A stretch of 11,853 nt of DNA from Promethearchaeota archaeon (GTDB lineage Archaea > Asgardarchaeota > Lokiarchaeia > Sigynarchaeales > SOKP01). Positions 6,592-11,853 of this stretch are shown piece by piece. The position numbers and the translations under genes were made by a program. The stretch covers positions 1 to 11,853 of the forward strand of contig JAEOTJ010000216.1 of NCBI GenBank assembly GCA_016839905.1. Reading direction: 5' to 3'. How positions within the stretch are numbered: position 1 is the stretch's first letter; each line of letters begins with the position of its first letter. The notes below the pieces were generated by a model. It had not been told where the DNA came from. It made no database searches and saw nothing but the letters and a program-made list of their open reading frames with translations.

Positions 6592-7668
6592 TCAATAATA
6601 AAGCAAAAAGCTTTTAAATATTTTATAAAATAAATTATTTCCAAAAATAAAACCTAAATTCAAGAGTCCTATTATACTAAAGATTACAATAAATGGAATA
6701 TAATGATTGAAATTTAAGTTTTTAATTGAATCCCTTTCAATATAATGAGGTCGATTACTGAAATAGATCTGAACGAAACTAATGGATATAAAAATTAATG
6801 TTAATAGTAAATATAAAAAAAATAAACTGATAACTAAAAGAGAGATAAATGAAAGAATTGAAATTGACCTAATTCCTTCAGTAGAAAATATTGTCATTAA
6901 TGCATTTAAACAATTAAAAGATAAAGGTAATGAAATAATTAGCCCAGATGATAAATAAATTAATCCAAAACTATGATATTTTTCCCAAAACTTACCTAAA
7001 AGTTTTAAATTATCATCATAAGTTTCAAGCATTATAGGAAAAAAGGTGTAGAACATCAGAGATTTTACTACAGTAATGATCAGGTAAGAAAATAATAATA
7101 GATTAATATAAGTTGGATTTAGTGCGAAGGGAGTTAGAAAAATTATATATGAAGACAAAACTAAAAATATGTTGAAATCTGCACAAATAGAAAATCCAAA
7201 TATTTTTTTTATTGAAAAGGTGTCTCCATCTACTGATGTAAATAATTCTGATAATAAAGAAACTAATGAAATGATTAAGCCAATACTAGAAATAAATAAA
7301 ATTATAATGCCATTGATGATAAGAGTATAACTGAAAATAGATAAAAATCTGAATATTATAAAAATACTAATAAAACTGAAGTTTGAAAATAAATATAGAC
7401 TTGTATAGGAAGAATCTTGATAATAATTCTTTAAATGGAAAATGGAAAATGGGAATAATCCACAAGGGATCCCCATACCTAAAAATAACAACGTAGAGAT
7501 TATGATATTATTCAAATCTGATATCTTCATCAATTTAATTTCAGTTAAATTAAGAGTTCCAAATTCTATATATATTAAATAACTTGCTATAAAGATTAAA
7601 ATTATACTTATACCAACCGCAGCAAAATAAAGTCTTAATAGATTAAATTCTTTTGGATAATTACTAAA
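6592..7668 (-). CDS. C-terminal two-thirds of a frameshifted NuoN/MrpD-like antiporter-type membrane protein
   Basis: This frame continues, in the -1 phase, the protein that starts at 8093. It is open from 7668 to the TGA at 6592 (358 residues). A start near 7530 has no SD and falls in mid-protein, so this is not an independent gene. The first residues after the shift (KEFNLLRLYFAAVG, then IEFGTLNLTEI) match the KYFLLG...TGTLNL.EI region of NuoN/MrpD. Next, GMGIPCGLFPF corresponds to G.afK...PFH, and IKKIFGFSICADFN to KRLLAYSSI.H.G. About nine further membrane helices follow. At the four positions that carry the essential Glu/Lys in NuoN (TM5, 7, 8, 12) I read I131, P210, F241 and N397 in restored numbering (I131 lies in the first fragment). 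The protein therefore looks unable to move protons in the usual way. Joined length is 500 residues, normal for the family. Confidence 0.65.
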   Translation of the reverse strand, partial: FSNYPKEFNLLRLYFAAVGISIILIFIASYLIYIEFGTLNLTEIKLMKISDLNNIIISTLLFLGMGIPCGLFPFSIFHLKNYYQDSSYTSLYLFSNFSFISIFIIFRFLSIFSYTLIINGIIILFISSIGLIISLVSLLSELFTSVDGDTFSIKKIFGFSICADFNIFLVLSSYIIFLTPFALNPTYINLLLFSYLIITVVKSLMFYTFFPIMLETYDDNLKLLGKFWEKYHSFGLIYLSSGLIISLPLSFNCLNALMTIFSTEGIRSISILSFISLLVISLFFLYLLLTLIFISISFVQIYFSNRPHYIERDSIKNLNFNHYIPFIVIFSIIGLLNLGFIFGNNLFYKIFKSFLLYY

Positions 7669-8093
7669 AAAAAAATAATGCCCATTAAAATCATAATTAG
7701 AATAAAACTAGAAAAAATAGCTAGAATATTTGAAGATAAGATTGTACCAATCATCCCTAATAAAATTAGTAAGATTATTCCATCAAATAAATTTTCATTA
7801 ATTATTTTAACAAATTCTTCCTTGGAAAATAGGATTACTATTAAACCCATTAAAAAAATTATTTCAATTATAAAAAATGTACCTGTATTTAGATTTAAAT
7901 TATAATCTCTTTGAATTAAATTAAGATAATAATAAAGACCAAGTAATAAAGAGTTTAAAAACAAGGCAAAAAAAAGAATAAATAATGTAAACATTTTTCG
8001 ATTAATTCTTTCTTTTATGAGTAAAACTAATGGTATTCCTGCAATTAATATTAGAACTGGCATTAATGAAGCAAGAATAATTATAGAGACCAT
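7635..8093 (-). CDS. N-terminal part of the NuoN/MrpD-like protein, ending early after a frameshift
   Basis: I place the start at the ATG 8093-8091, not at the upstream ATG at 8141, because GGTGAT (8105-8100) is a good ribosome binding site six bases before it and overlaps the stop of the preceding gene. The frame encodes 152 residues with about four to five membrane helices and stops at 7635. The segment FDGIILLILLGMIGTILSSN followed by ILAIFSSFILIMILMG is the TM4-TM5 pattern of NuoN/MrpD, where the loop SNxL..F..(E) precedes the conserved glutamate; here that residue is isoleucine (I131). The last ten residues after the T10 run (LVIIQKNLIY) have no family match, whereas the -1 frame resumes the family pattern at once. 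Together the two parts form one gene, either broken, recoded or mis-sequenced. Confidence 0.65.
   Translation of the reverse strand: MVSIIILASLMPVLILIAGIPLVLLIKERINRKMFTLFILFFALFLNSLLLGLYYYLNLIQRDYNLNLNTGTFFIIEIIFLMGLIVILFSKEEFVKIINENLFDGIILLILLGMIGTILSSNILAIFSSFILIMILMGIIFFLVIIQKNLIY
7666..7675 (-). other. Frameshift point: T10 run containing a U UUU UUA slippery heptamer
   Basis: On the minus strand a run of ten T is followed by AGT. In the upstream frame the codons are TTT TTT TTA, so T TTT TTA is a canonical X XXY YYZ slip site. A -1 shift there leads into AGT AAT TAT CCA and the open downstream frame. One extra T would also restore the frame. I see no clear hairpin or pseudoknot downstream, so a homopolymer error or mutation remains the simplest cause. 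Confidence 0.7.
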
Positions 8094-8099
8094 TATTTT

Positions 8100-8105
8100 A
8101 TCACC
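8100..8105 (-). promoter_or_regulatory. Shine-Dalgarno site deciding the NuoN-like start
   Basis: GGTGAT on the minus strand is a six-base match to the archaeal anti-SD and sits six bases before the ATG at 8093. It overlaps the TGA (8103-8101) of the upstream small membrane gene, so the two genes are translationally coupled. Confidence 0.65.
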
Positions 8106-8451
8106 GTTGTTGTTTTTTATTAAGTATAACAATTGTTTCATTTACCTTTAAATCTTCCCAAACTTCGTTCTCTATTTCCACAAATAAAAGGGCATCATTG
8201 CGGGTATAGAAATAAGGTAAAATGTGAACATATGAGATATAAAGCAAATCTAGAATTATTAAAAATAATAATAAAAATTGGATTATAGGAATAGTTATAA
8301 TGAAATTCAAAATGAGTAGAAACAATAGAAAGATAATCGAGCTTATTACACTCCGATTTTCTTCACTAGACATAAAAATTGCTATAATTAAAACGATGGC
8401 AATAATGACAATGTAAGTAATTAATCCAATTAATTCTAATAAATTTATCAT
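8101..8451 (-). CDS. Small three-helix membrane protein, possibly NuoJ/Mrp-accessory-like
   Basis: A 116-residue protein with three strong hydrophobic helices (~7-26, ~37-55, ~57-77) and a polar C-terminal tail of about 38 residues. The part from SVISSIIFLLFL through IQFLLLFLIILDLLY loosely follows the NuoJ pattern of a helix ending in A.F.a..q.lvYvGAi, but the YvGA motif itself is not kept. The main support for a complex I/Mrp-type identity is its position: it is translationally coupled to the NuoN-like gene. NuoK/MrpC-like is an alternative, but I do not see that family's TM2 glutamate. The start at 8451 follows a weak GGA site on the minus strand (8458-8460). No other complex I, hydrogenase or Mrp subunit is in the window. 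Confidence 0.5.
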   Translation of the reverse strand: MINLLELIGLITYIVIIAIVLIIAIFMSSEENRSVISSIIFLLFLLILNFIITIPIIQFLLLFLIILDLLYISYVHILPYFYTRNDALLFVEIENEVWEDLKVNETIVILNKKQQR

Positions 8452-8466
8452 CTAAATCCAATCAGA

Positions 8467-8491
8467 AGTCTATAGTCTATAATTTAATTCA
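8467..8491 (-). promoter_or_regulatory. Candidate promoter of the NuoJ-like/NuoN-like pair with a 7-bp tandem repeat
   Basis: On the minus strand GAATTAAATTATA (8491-8479) is a plausible TATA element about 33 bases before the start at 8451. Next to it AGTCTAT is repeated twice in tandem on the plus strand (8467-8473 and 8474-8480), between TATA and gene. The repeat could be a small operator, or chance. Confidence 0.3.
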
Positions 8492-8662
8492 TTATGTATT
8501 TATTTAATCTTCAAACTTAAAAAATTTAATTGAAATAAGATTTTATTCAATAAAGAATAAAGCTAAGATAAAAAGAATTATTAAATTTTTTAATTTGTTA
8601 TCAAGCACATTTAAATACAATTTATAACATAATTTATTCAAACATTATTTAATTTTTTATTA

Positions 8663-8670
8663 TTTAAATT
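8663..8670 (+). promoter_or_regulatory. Candidate TATA box of the Ras-like GTPase gene
   Basis: TTTAAATT is centred about 33 bases before the ATG at 8700, giving a short leader of a few bases. AGGAG at 8671-8675 is too far from the ATG to act as its SD. The rest of the divergent 8452-8699 spacer is very AT-rich with no gene seen on either strand. Confidence 0.35.
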
Positions 8671-8699
8671 AGGAGAACTACAAGATATTCTTTAAAATT

Positions 8700-9656
8700 A
8701 TGATTGTTGATGAAATAAATATTAAAATTATAGTTTTAGGGCAAGGTGGCGTAGGAAAAACATCAATAGTGAATTCATTTTTAAAAAAAGGCGTTCCAGA
8801 AAGATACATTCCTACTATAGGTAATGCTATCTCGCGTAAAGATTTTATTCTTGAGAAGAAGAAAATGCGGATTAGGATAAATATCTGGGATACAGGAGGG
8901 CAACGTTCTTTTAATCCTTTAAATCCCACAATTTATAGTGATATTGATGCTTCATTTTTAGTATTTGATTTAACAAAACCAAAAGATACTTTATTAGAAT
9001 TAAAAGAAAATTATTTAGAAGATCTTTTAAAAAATGCTAAAGAAAGTTTTATTTTTTTAGTTGGAAATAAGTTAGATTTAATTTCAGATAAAACACAATT
9101 GACAAAGACCATAAAGGATAATTTTATTGAAGGAATACCTTCCATTTTAACATCTGCTAAAACCACTGAAAATGTAAATGATGCTTTCATTTTATTAATC
9201 TATAAGTATTTAGAAAGCTTAGCAGAAAGATTTAATGAACAAAAGTTTAAGGGAATTGCAGGAGAATACCTTAAATTAGTTGACAAAAAAAAAAATGAAC
9301 TAGAAAGCTTGTTAATTAATCCAGAAAATATAGATTCTTTCACTTTAGAAAAACATGCTATTCCAAAAATTTCTAAAAAAACATTAAAAGATACTGAATC
9401 TGAAGATTCTAGTTTAAAAGAATATGTGAAAATTCGGGAACAAATGAAAAAAATTGAGATAATCAAGGAAGAAATTATTGAAAATTTTAATACAAATTTA
9501 TCAAAAATAGAAAAACTTATCAATAAATTAAAATCTACTCCAATAAATTTGTTAATTGAAACAATTAATAAAACAAGGGATCAAATGGAGGATATAAAAA
9601 ATGATTTTAAATTAAATTTAGATTCCTTATTAAATTTAGAAAAAAGCGAAAAGTAG
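8700..9656 (+). CDS. Ras-like small GTPase with C-terminal coiled-coil extension
   Basis: Residues 1-175 are a complete small GTPase: G1 GQGGVGKTS (14-22), G2 threonine in PTIG (38-41), G3 WDTGGQ (63-68), G4 NKLD (123-126) and G5 TSAK (151-154). The catalytic glutamine (Q68) is present, so hydrolysis should be possible. WDTGGQ mixes the Ras/Rab DTAGQ and Arf WDVGGQ forms, as often seen in Asgard GTPases. Residues ~176-318 are an added, mostly helical region with a probable coiled coil from ~230 (for example YVKIREQMKKIEIIKEEII). There is no C-terminal cysteine, so prenylation of eukaryotic type is not expected; the coil may handle localisation or partner binding. The stop is TAG (9654-9656), the only TAG stop in the window, and the following coiled-coil frame is in the same phase. 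Confidence 0.85.
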   Translation: MIVDEINIKIIVLGQGGVGKTSIVNSFLKKGVPERYIPTIGNAISRKDFILEKKKMRIRINIWDTGGQRSFNPLNPTIYSDIDASFLVFDLTKPKDTLLELKENYLEDLLKNAKESFIFLVGNKLDLISDKTQLTKTIKDNFIEGIPSILTSAKTTENVNDAFILLIYKYLESLAERFNEQKFKGIAGEYLKLVDKKKNELESLLINPENIDSFTLEKHAIPKISKKTLKDTESEDSSLKEYVKIREQMKKIEIIKEEIIENFNTNLSKIEKLINKLKSTPINLLIETINKTRDQMEDIKNDFKLNLDSLLNLEKSEK

Positions 9657-10568
9657 GAAAAAAAGATAAATACAATAGATATTAAAAAAAGTAAAGACTT
9701 TAAAAAATCAAATTATAGGTGGAGAATTATTTCAAAAGAGAAAGAATTCGTTTTTAATTTGGGAGAATATAATAAAATAAAGGATCACATTAGCAAACTT
9801 GAAATAAAAATAAATGAACTAAATAAAACGATTTTAGATAACATTAAAACAACGAATAATGATATAAAATCAATAAAAGATGAAATCAAATTAATTAATG
9901 GAAAAATTGTTAAAAATGAAAAAAATTTTCAGGGGAATTTAACAAAAAATGTAAAAGAAATTCAAGACAAAATAGTTAAAAATGAGAAAGGCTTTCAAGA
10001 GAGATTAGTGATAAGTGAAAAAAAAATTCTAGATAAAGTAGTTAAAATTGAAAAGGATTTTCAAGGGAGTTTTACAAAAAATGTAAAAGATATTCAAGAT
10101 AGTATAACCAAGAATGTAACAGAGATTCAAGATAAAATAGGTAAAATTAAAAATGATTTACAAGAGAGCATAGCTATTGATAAGAAAAATCTAATAGAAC
10201 AAATCAAAACACAAGAAGAAATCACAAAAGATATCGTGAAAAAAATTCAAGATAAATCCATGAATGAATTAATAAAATTACTTTCTGATATAGATGATAT
10301 TAAAGGTCAACAAGATATATTAAAAATCTCTTATACATTAAATGAGAAAAAACTTTTAGAGAAAGTAAAAGTGATGATCGAAGCTGAAATAGGCATGGTC
10401 ACTAAGAAAAAAGAAAATGAGTTATTAATGAAAATGTGGATTGATGATTTAAAACAAATCATCTCAGATTTTGAAAGTTTAAAAAAAGTACAGCCGAAAG
10501 AATTCATGCTTCAGATCAATGAGATCACAAAAACTATTGAATTATTCAAGCAAAAACTTAGATCTTAA
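9657..10568 (+). CDS. Hendecad coiled-coil protein, in frame with the GTPase after a TAG codon; start uncertain
   Basis: The frame is open from just after the GTPase TAG to the TAA at 10568. No ATG occurs in its first ~200 codons; the usual choice would be TTG at 9759 (269 residues), but this has no SD. An SD-like AGGTGGAG (9717-9724) lies a few bases before in-frame ATT codons at 9726 and 9729. The protein is almost wholly helical. From residue ~38 to 147 (TTG numbering) it reads as ten gap-free 11-residue units, with a 22-residue super-repeat such as KIVKNEKNFQG + NLTKNVKEIQD. Hydrophobics fall at unit positions 2, 5/6 and 9. The C-terminal part (~160-269) is helical but less regular. No membrane segment. 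It is probably a rod or oligomerisation module working with the GTPase, either as a separate protein or as a readthrough extension. Confidence 0.6.
   Translation, partial: EKKINTIDIKKSKDFKKSNYRWRIISKEKEFVFNLGEYNKIKDHISKLEIKINELNKTILDNIKTTNNDIKSIKDEIKLINGKIVKNEKNFQGNLTKNVKEIQDKIVKNEKGFQERLVISEKKILDKVVKIEKDFQGSFTKNVKDIQDSITKNVTEIQDKIGKIKNDLQESIAIDKKNLIEQIKTQEEITKDIVKKIQDKSMNELIKLLSDIDDIKGQQDILKISYTLNEKKLLEKVKVMIEAEIGMVTKKKENELLMKMWIDDLKQIISDFESLKKVQPKEFMLQINEITKTIELFKQKLRS
9717..9724 (+). promoter_or_regulatory. SD-like sequence without a following ATG
   Basis: AGGTGGAG resembles an archaeal ribosome binding site and is followed at a suitable distance only by in-frame ATT codons (9726, 9729). 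It may mark a non-AUG start for the coiled-coil frame, or may simply encode RWR in a continuous protein. Confidence 0.3.
9903..10199 (+). repeat. 66-bp/33-bp coding repeats (11-residue hendecads)
   Basis: Units at 9903-9968, 9969-10034, 10035-10100, 10101-10133 (half unit) and 10134-10199 encode 22-, 22-, 22-, 11- and 22-residue repeats. The first and third are the closest pair, sharing KNVKxIQD at the end. Lengths are exact multiples of 33 bases, so the series grew by whole hendecads. Confidence 0.75.
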
Positions 10569-10613
10569 AAAATAATTTTGAGTATTTAACTATTAACTCT
10601 TATTAATTAATAC

Positions 10614-10640
10614 AAAACTTAATTAAAAAGAATTAAAAAT
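10614..10640 (-). terminator. T-rich terminator of the iron-sulfur protein gene
   Basis: Read on the minus strand, the region after the TAA at 10645 contains two T5 runs and further T-rich DNA. This suits archaeal intrinsic termination. The rest of the 76-base convergent spacer shows nothing else clear. Confidence 0.35.
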
Positions 10641-10644
10641 TAAT

Positions 10645-11787
10645 TTATTGTTTTATTTTTGGAGGAGGGACATATACAGTTCTTTGACCTTCAATGAGAG
10701 AAATTGCAGATTCTGGGCAAAAATGAGAGCAAACGCCACATCCAATACAAAATAACTCATTTATTTTAGCTTTCCCTTCATCATTTAACTCAATTGCATC
10801 TACTGGACACTTATCAAGACAAATACCACTTCCATTGCATAAATCTTGATTTATATTGGCCAAATAATTTGTAGCATTTACCATTGGAACAACTCCTTCT
10901 TTCCATAATAGAAAAGTTCCACAACAACATTTACAACAATTACAAATGCTAGTTTCATCTCTAGATATATTTCCAAGAGGATGGTATGCTTTATGAATAA
11001 AACCTTTTTCTTCAACCATTTTAAGTATATCTAAAGCCTCTTCTTTAGAGATCATTCGCCCAAAACCTTGATTTACTACGAATCGAGCAGATTTTCCAAG
11101 AGTAAAACATGTCTCTCGTGGAGCATCTATTTTGCAGGAATCCCCTAAAAGATCCTTATGATGCCTGCAAAAGCAATGTGCAATTGCGATATCATCAAAT
11201 TTTTCAATAATTTCTTTAATTTTTTGTGTAGGGAGGACTTGTTCTATAGGTGGCTCAACCTCTTCATTAACCTCTATTAAGATCTCTTTTCCCTCCGCAT
11301 TCTCATATATTGGGATAGTTCTATCTACTGGAGGTAATTGTTTAAACATTGGCAACATTATTTCATATCTGTCTTGAATTAAATCCCTCATTTCATCGAA
11401 TAATATTTTAAAAAGCTCGGCAATTGTTTTTTCTTTCTCAGTATATTCAATTTTTTTCATAAATTGATATTCAAATACACCCACCATGATTAATGGTAAT
11501 ATCCTATAGATTTCCAAACCGCTTGAACTTGTTGATATGAAAACTGCACCCTTTTTAGCAAGGGATTGAGCATTTTTTAATATTTCTTCCTCTGACATTT
11601 TACTAAATTTCTTAAGTTCTTCCAAAGTTAATGAAGCTTTTCTTCTAAATGCCTTGTTAATGAAATCAATTTCACTATCATTGTAGATAAGTTTCATGAT
11701 ATCAATTAAAGTGTCACTGATCGGAAATGGGAGCATTCCAGACTTAACAATTATTCTTGCTGCCTTTTTATACGTTTCTTCTGACAT
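10645..11787 (-). CDS. 4Fe-4S ferredoxin-like protein with N-terminal winged helix and CxCR domain
   Basis: A 380-residue cytosolic protein resembling a family of 4Fe-4S binding proteins found in archaea and anaerobic bacteria. Residues ~1-110 are helical and end in a winged-helix-like segment (LTLEELKKFSKMSEEEI, then KKGAVFIS). The middle has C205-x-C207-R, C218 and C227 (RETCFTLGKSARF), then GRMISKEEALDIL and ICNCCKCCCG (281-290), a dense cysteine motif typical of this family and likely to hold a metal cluster. The C-terminus has two ferredoxin motifs: CIGCGVCSHFCP (347-358) is intact, but the first reads C317-NG-S320-GI-C323-LDK-C327, with serine in place of the second cysteine. The partner and reaction are not known; electron transfer or redox-dependent DNA binding are options. 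It stands alone in its transcription unit here. Confidence 0.8.
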   Translation of the reverse strand: MSEETYKKAARIIVKSGMLPFPISDTLIDIMKLIYNDSEIDFINKAFRRKASLTLEELKKFSKMSEEEILKNAQSLAKKGAVFISTSSSGLEIYRILPLIMVGVFEYQFMKKIEYTEKEKTIAELFKILFDEMRDLIQDRYEIMLPMFKQLPPVDRTIPIYENAEGKEILIEVNEEVEPPIEQVLPTQKIKEIIEKFDDIAIAHCFCRHHKDLLGDSCKIDAPRETCFTLGKSARFVVNQGFGRMISKEEALDILKMVEEKGFIHKAYHPLGNISRDETSICNCCKCCCGTFLLWKEGVVPMVNATNYLANINQDLCNGSGICLDKCPVDAIELNDEGKAKINELFCIGCGVCSHFCPESAISLIEGQRTVYVPPPKIKQ

Positions 11788-11804
11788 TGTTAATCCTATA
11801 TTTT

Positions 11805-11816
11805 GTTATATTATGG
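11805..11816 (-). promoter_or_regulatory. Candidate TATA box of the iron-sulfur protein gene
   Basis: On the minus strand CCATAATATAAC is centred about 23 bases before the ATG at 11787. This is a suitable position for a near-leaderless transcript. Other AT-rich matches lie further upstream, so the choice is tentative. Confidence 0.3.
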
Positions 11817-11853
11817 GTAATTTAATTCATAGAAATTTAATAATTCTTTTTAA

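Noticed and set aside
7528..7533. Start codons near 7530 as the beginning of an independent membrane protein
   Set aside because: There is no SD. The frame continues upstream with clear NuoN-like sequence back to the T10 run, so this is mid-protein.
7678..7905. Plus-strand Ile/Lys-rich frame over the NuoN-like N-terminus
   Set aside because: Antisense of membrane helices; composition is explained by the complement of Ile/Leu/Phe codons.
8094..8141. Upstream ATG at 8141 as start of the NuoN-like gene
   Set aside because: It would overlap the preceding gene by 41 bases. The ATG at 8093 has a six-base SD match at ideal spacing, and the protein from there begins directly with a membrane helix.
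8452..8699. AT-rich divergent spacer as a possible origin or RNA gene
   Set aside because: No repeated origin-box motifs, no stable hairpin and no tRNA-like segment were seen; promoters explain the region adequately.
8678..8929. Minus-strand frame opposite the GTPase P-loop
   Set aside because: The GTPase motifs on the plus strand are unmistakable, and this frame has no independent support.
9200..9523. Minus-strand Ser/Phe/Ile-rich frame opposite the GTPase C-terminal extension
   Set aside because: Antisense shadow of the lysine/glutamate-rich coiled-coil tail.
9903..10199. Regular DNA repeats as a possible CRISPR-like array
   Set aside because: Repeats are in-frame, diverged at codon level and have no unique spacers; they encode hendecads.

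Overview
The window reads as AT-rich archaeal DNA, most likely from an Asgard archaeon and probably a Lokiarchaeia-like lineage. The evidence is a Ras-like small GTPase with a WDTGGQ switch II, a second GTPase domain fused behind an N-terminal longin-like domain, a surface protein with Ig-like repeats and N-glycosylation sequons, TATA boxes placed for leaderless or short-leader transcripts, and several long coiled-coil or helical-repeat proteins. The lineage is inferred from gene content only. No RNA gene, CRISPR array, insertion sequence or integrase was seen. No gene-free stretch exceeds about 250 bases.

Layout. 1-1597 (+): the 3' end of a single-pass surface protein, then a multi-winged-helix regulator 14 bases downstream. 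1692-2708 (+): a protein with an AbrB-like N-terminus and a helical-repeat body. 2718-4940 (-): a two-gene unit made of an unrecognised cysteine-containing protein followed by a HEAT-like/coiled-coil protein that carries a 201-bp tandem duplication. 5117-6565 (+): the longin-GTPase-TPR protein, divergent from that unit. 6592-8451 (-): a small NuoJ-like membrane protein and a NuoN/MrpD-like antiporter-type protein, the latter broken by a -1 frameshift at a T10 run. 8700-10568 (+): a Ras-like GTPase with a coiled-coil tail, then a hendecad-repeat coiled-coil frame that is in phase with it and separated from it by one TAG codon. 10645-11787 (-): a winged-helix/ferredoxin-like iron-sulfur protein.

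How the genes may fit together. Two GTPases, a longin-like domain, HEAT/TPR-like scaffolds and coiled-coil rods lie within about 8 kb. That is the component set of membrane-associated small-GTPase modules in eukaryotes, so a membrane-linked GTPase system is a reasonable hypothesis, but gene proximity is the only evidence. The most striking points are four. First, the longin-GTPase fusion has lost its G3 (switch II) motif. Second, the NuoN-like protein has lost all four conserved proton-path charges by eye alignment. Third, its frame break sits on a slippery heptamer in exactly the phase needed to restore full length. Fourth, the GTPase and the hendecad rod sit in one frame interrupted by the only TAG stop used in the window. 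The functional assignments come from reading motifs by eye; no database search was possible.
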